This document shows positions 6,282 to 6,749 of a DNA stretch of 6,749 bases, piece by piece. The stretch's first letter is position 1. Each line of letters opens with the position of its first letter. The notes below the pieces were generated by a model that saw only the letters and a program-made list of their open reading frames with translations, was not told the origin of the DNA and searched no databases. Position numbers and translations under genes: made by a program. Source of the stretch: Candidatus Dadabacteria bacterium. GTDB lineage: Bacteria; Desulfobacterota_D; UBA1144; Nemesobacterales; UBA2774. The DNA is taken from contig JAHKKQ010000172.1 of NCBI GenBank assembly GCA_020027805.1, forward strand, positions 1-6,749. Reading direction: 5' to 3'.

Positions 6282-6749
6282 ATGAGCAAGAAAATCCTCG
6301 GAGGAAGAGAGAAAGTAAAGGCGGCGGTCGTTCAGGCCTCTCCCGTGTTCATGGACAAGGGAAGGACTATCGAAAAGGCGTGCGCCCTCATAAGGGAGGC
6401 GGGAAGGAACCACGCCGAGCTTATCACGTTCTCAGAGGCTTTCATTCCGGCCTACCCGGCATATTATACGGTCGGCTACGAAACCCCTCCCCACGAATGG
6501 ACCGATTACATGATAGCGCTCCAGGAAAACTCGCTCGTCATACCGAGCGACGATACGCGCATACTGGGGGAGGCGGCCAGGGACGCGGGGGCGTACGTCG
6601 TTATAGGGTGCAACGAGCTCGACGACAGGCCCGGGAGCCAGACCGTCTACAACACGCTCCTCTTTATAGACAAGAACGGCCAGGTGATGGGAAGGCACAG
6701 GAAGACAATGCCCACATACACCGAGAGACTATACTGGGGCATGGGAGAC
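6282..6749 (+). CDS. Nitrilase / carbon-nitrogen hydrolase (3' end outside window)
   Basis: The nitrilase superfamily hydrolyses non-peptide C-N bonds, here probably R-CN to the carboxylic acid and ammonia, using a cytoplasmic Glu-Lys-Cys triad. The 156 visible residues begin with the usual first strand (KVKAAVVQASPVF), then FSEAFIPAYP with the general-base Glu52 (6435-6437), a GAYVVIGCNE strand, the YNTLLFIDKNGQVMGRHRK segment with catalytic Lys141 (6702-6704), and TMPTYTERLYWGMGD. The HRKxMPTxTERxxWGxGD pattern is characteristic of true (branch 1) nitrilases rather than amidases or carbamoylases. The nucleophilic Cys is expected a short way beyond the window end, so activity cannot be confirmed here. 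The family is usually about 310-350 residues. ATG 6282 is the only start after the in-frame TAA at 6264; no clear Shine-Dalgarno precedes it, which suggests translation coupled to the upstream gene. The exact substrate (aliphatic, arylacetonitrile or other) is undetermined. Confidence 0.92.
   Translation, partial: MSKKILGGREKVKAAVVQASPVFMDKGRTIEKACALIREAGRNHAELITFSEAFIPAYPAYYTVGYETPPHEWTDYMIALQENSLVIPSDDTRILGEAARDAGAYVVIGCNELDDRPGSQTVYNTLLFIDKNGQVMGRHRKTMPTYTERLYWGMGD

Noticed and set aside
6300..6304. GGAGG inside the nitrilase as a ribosome binding site for a later start
   Set aside because: No in-frame ATG, GTG or TTG follows at a suitable distance, and starting later would remove the first strand of the nitrilase fold.

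Overview
The window shows a moderately GC-rich bacterial chromosome segment with densely packed genes. Ile ATA and Arg AGG codons are common in every gene, so nothing marks any of them as compositionally foreign. Shine-Dalgarno sequences of the GGGAGG type precede two genes. PAS-hybrid kinases with an HDFNN-type H-box are common in deltaproteobacteria-like and candidate-phylum environmental bacteria, but the window holds no taxonomic marker that settles the lineage.

Layout. Bases 1-2193 (+) are the 3' part of a multi-PAS hybrid sensor histidine kinase with a C-terminal receiver; its start lies before the window. After a 76-base gap with no visible promoter or ribosome binding site comes lepA (elongation factor 4, 2270-3982, +). 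It is intact from the switch I region to the C-terminus but has lost the first 25 or so residues, including the P-loop (G1) that every functional translational GTPase carries. A convergent gene, 5711-4017 (-), encodes a thiamine-diphosphate-dependent enzyme of the acetolactate synthase / 2-hydroxyacyl-CoA lyase type. A 162-base AT-rich divergent intergenic region separates it from a rightward pair: an unrecognised 130-residue protein (5874-6266) and, 15 bases later, the first 156 residues of a nitrilase (6282 to beyond the window end).

How the parts may work together. The kinase is an orphan in this window, with no response regulator or target gene visible. lepA is a translation gene with no functional link to its neighbours. 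The nitrilase (nitrile to carboxylic acid) and the divergent ThDP enzyme could belong to one catabolic locus for nitriles or 2-hydroxy acids, but this rests on proximity only. Two points merit a second look: the abrupt loss of the LepA G1 region at about 2265, which is either a real deletion or an assembly join, and the small unknown protein paired with the nitrilase. I see no CRISPR array, tRNA, rRNA, insertion sequence or convincing intrinsic terminator.
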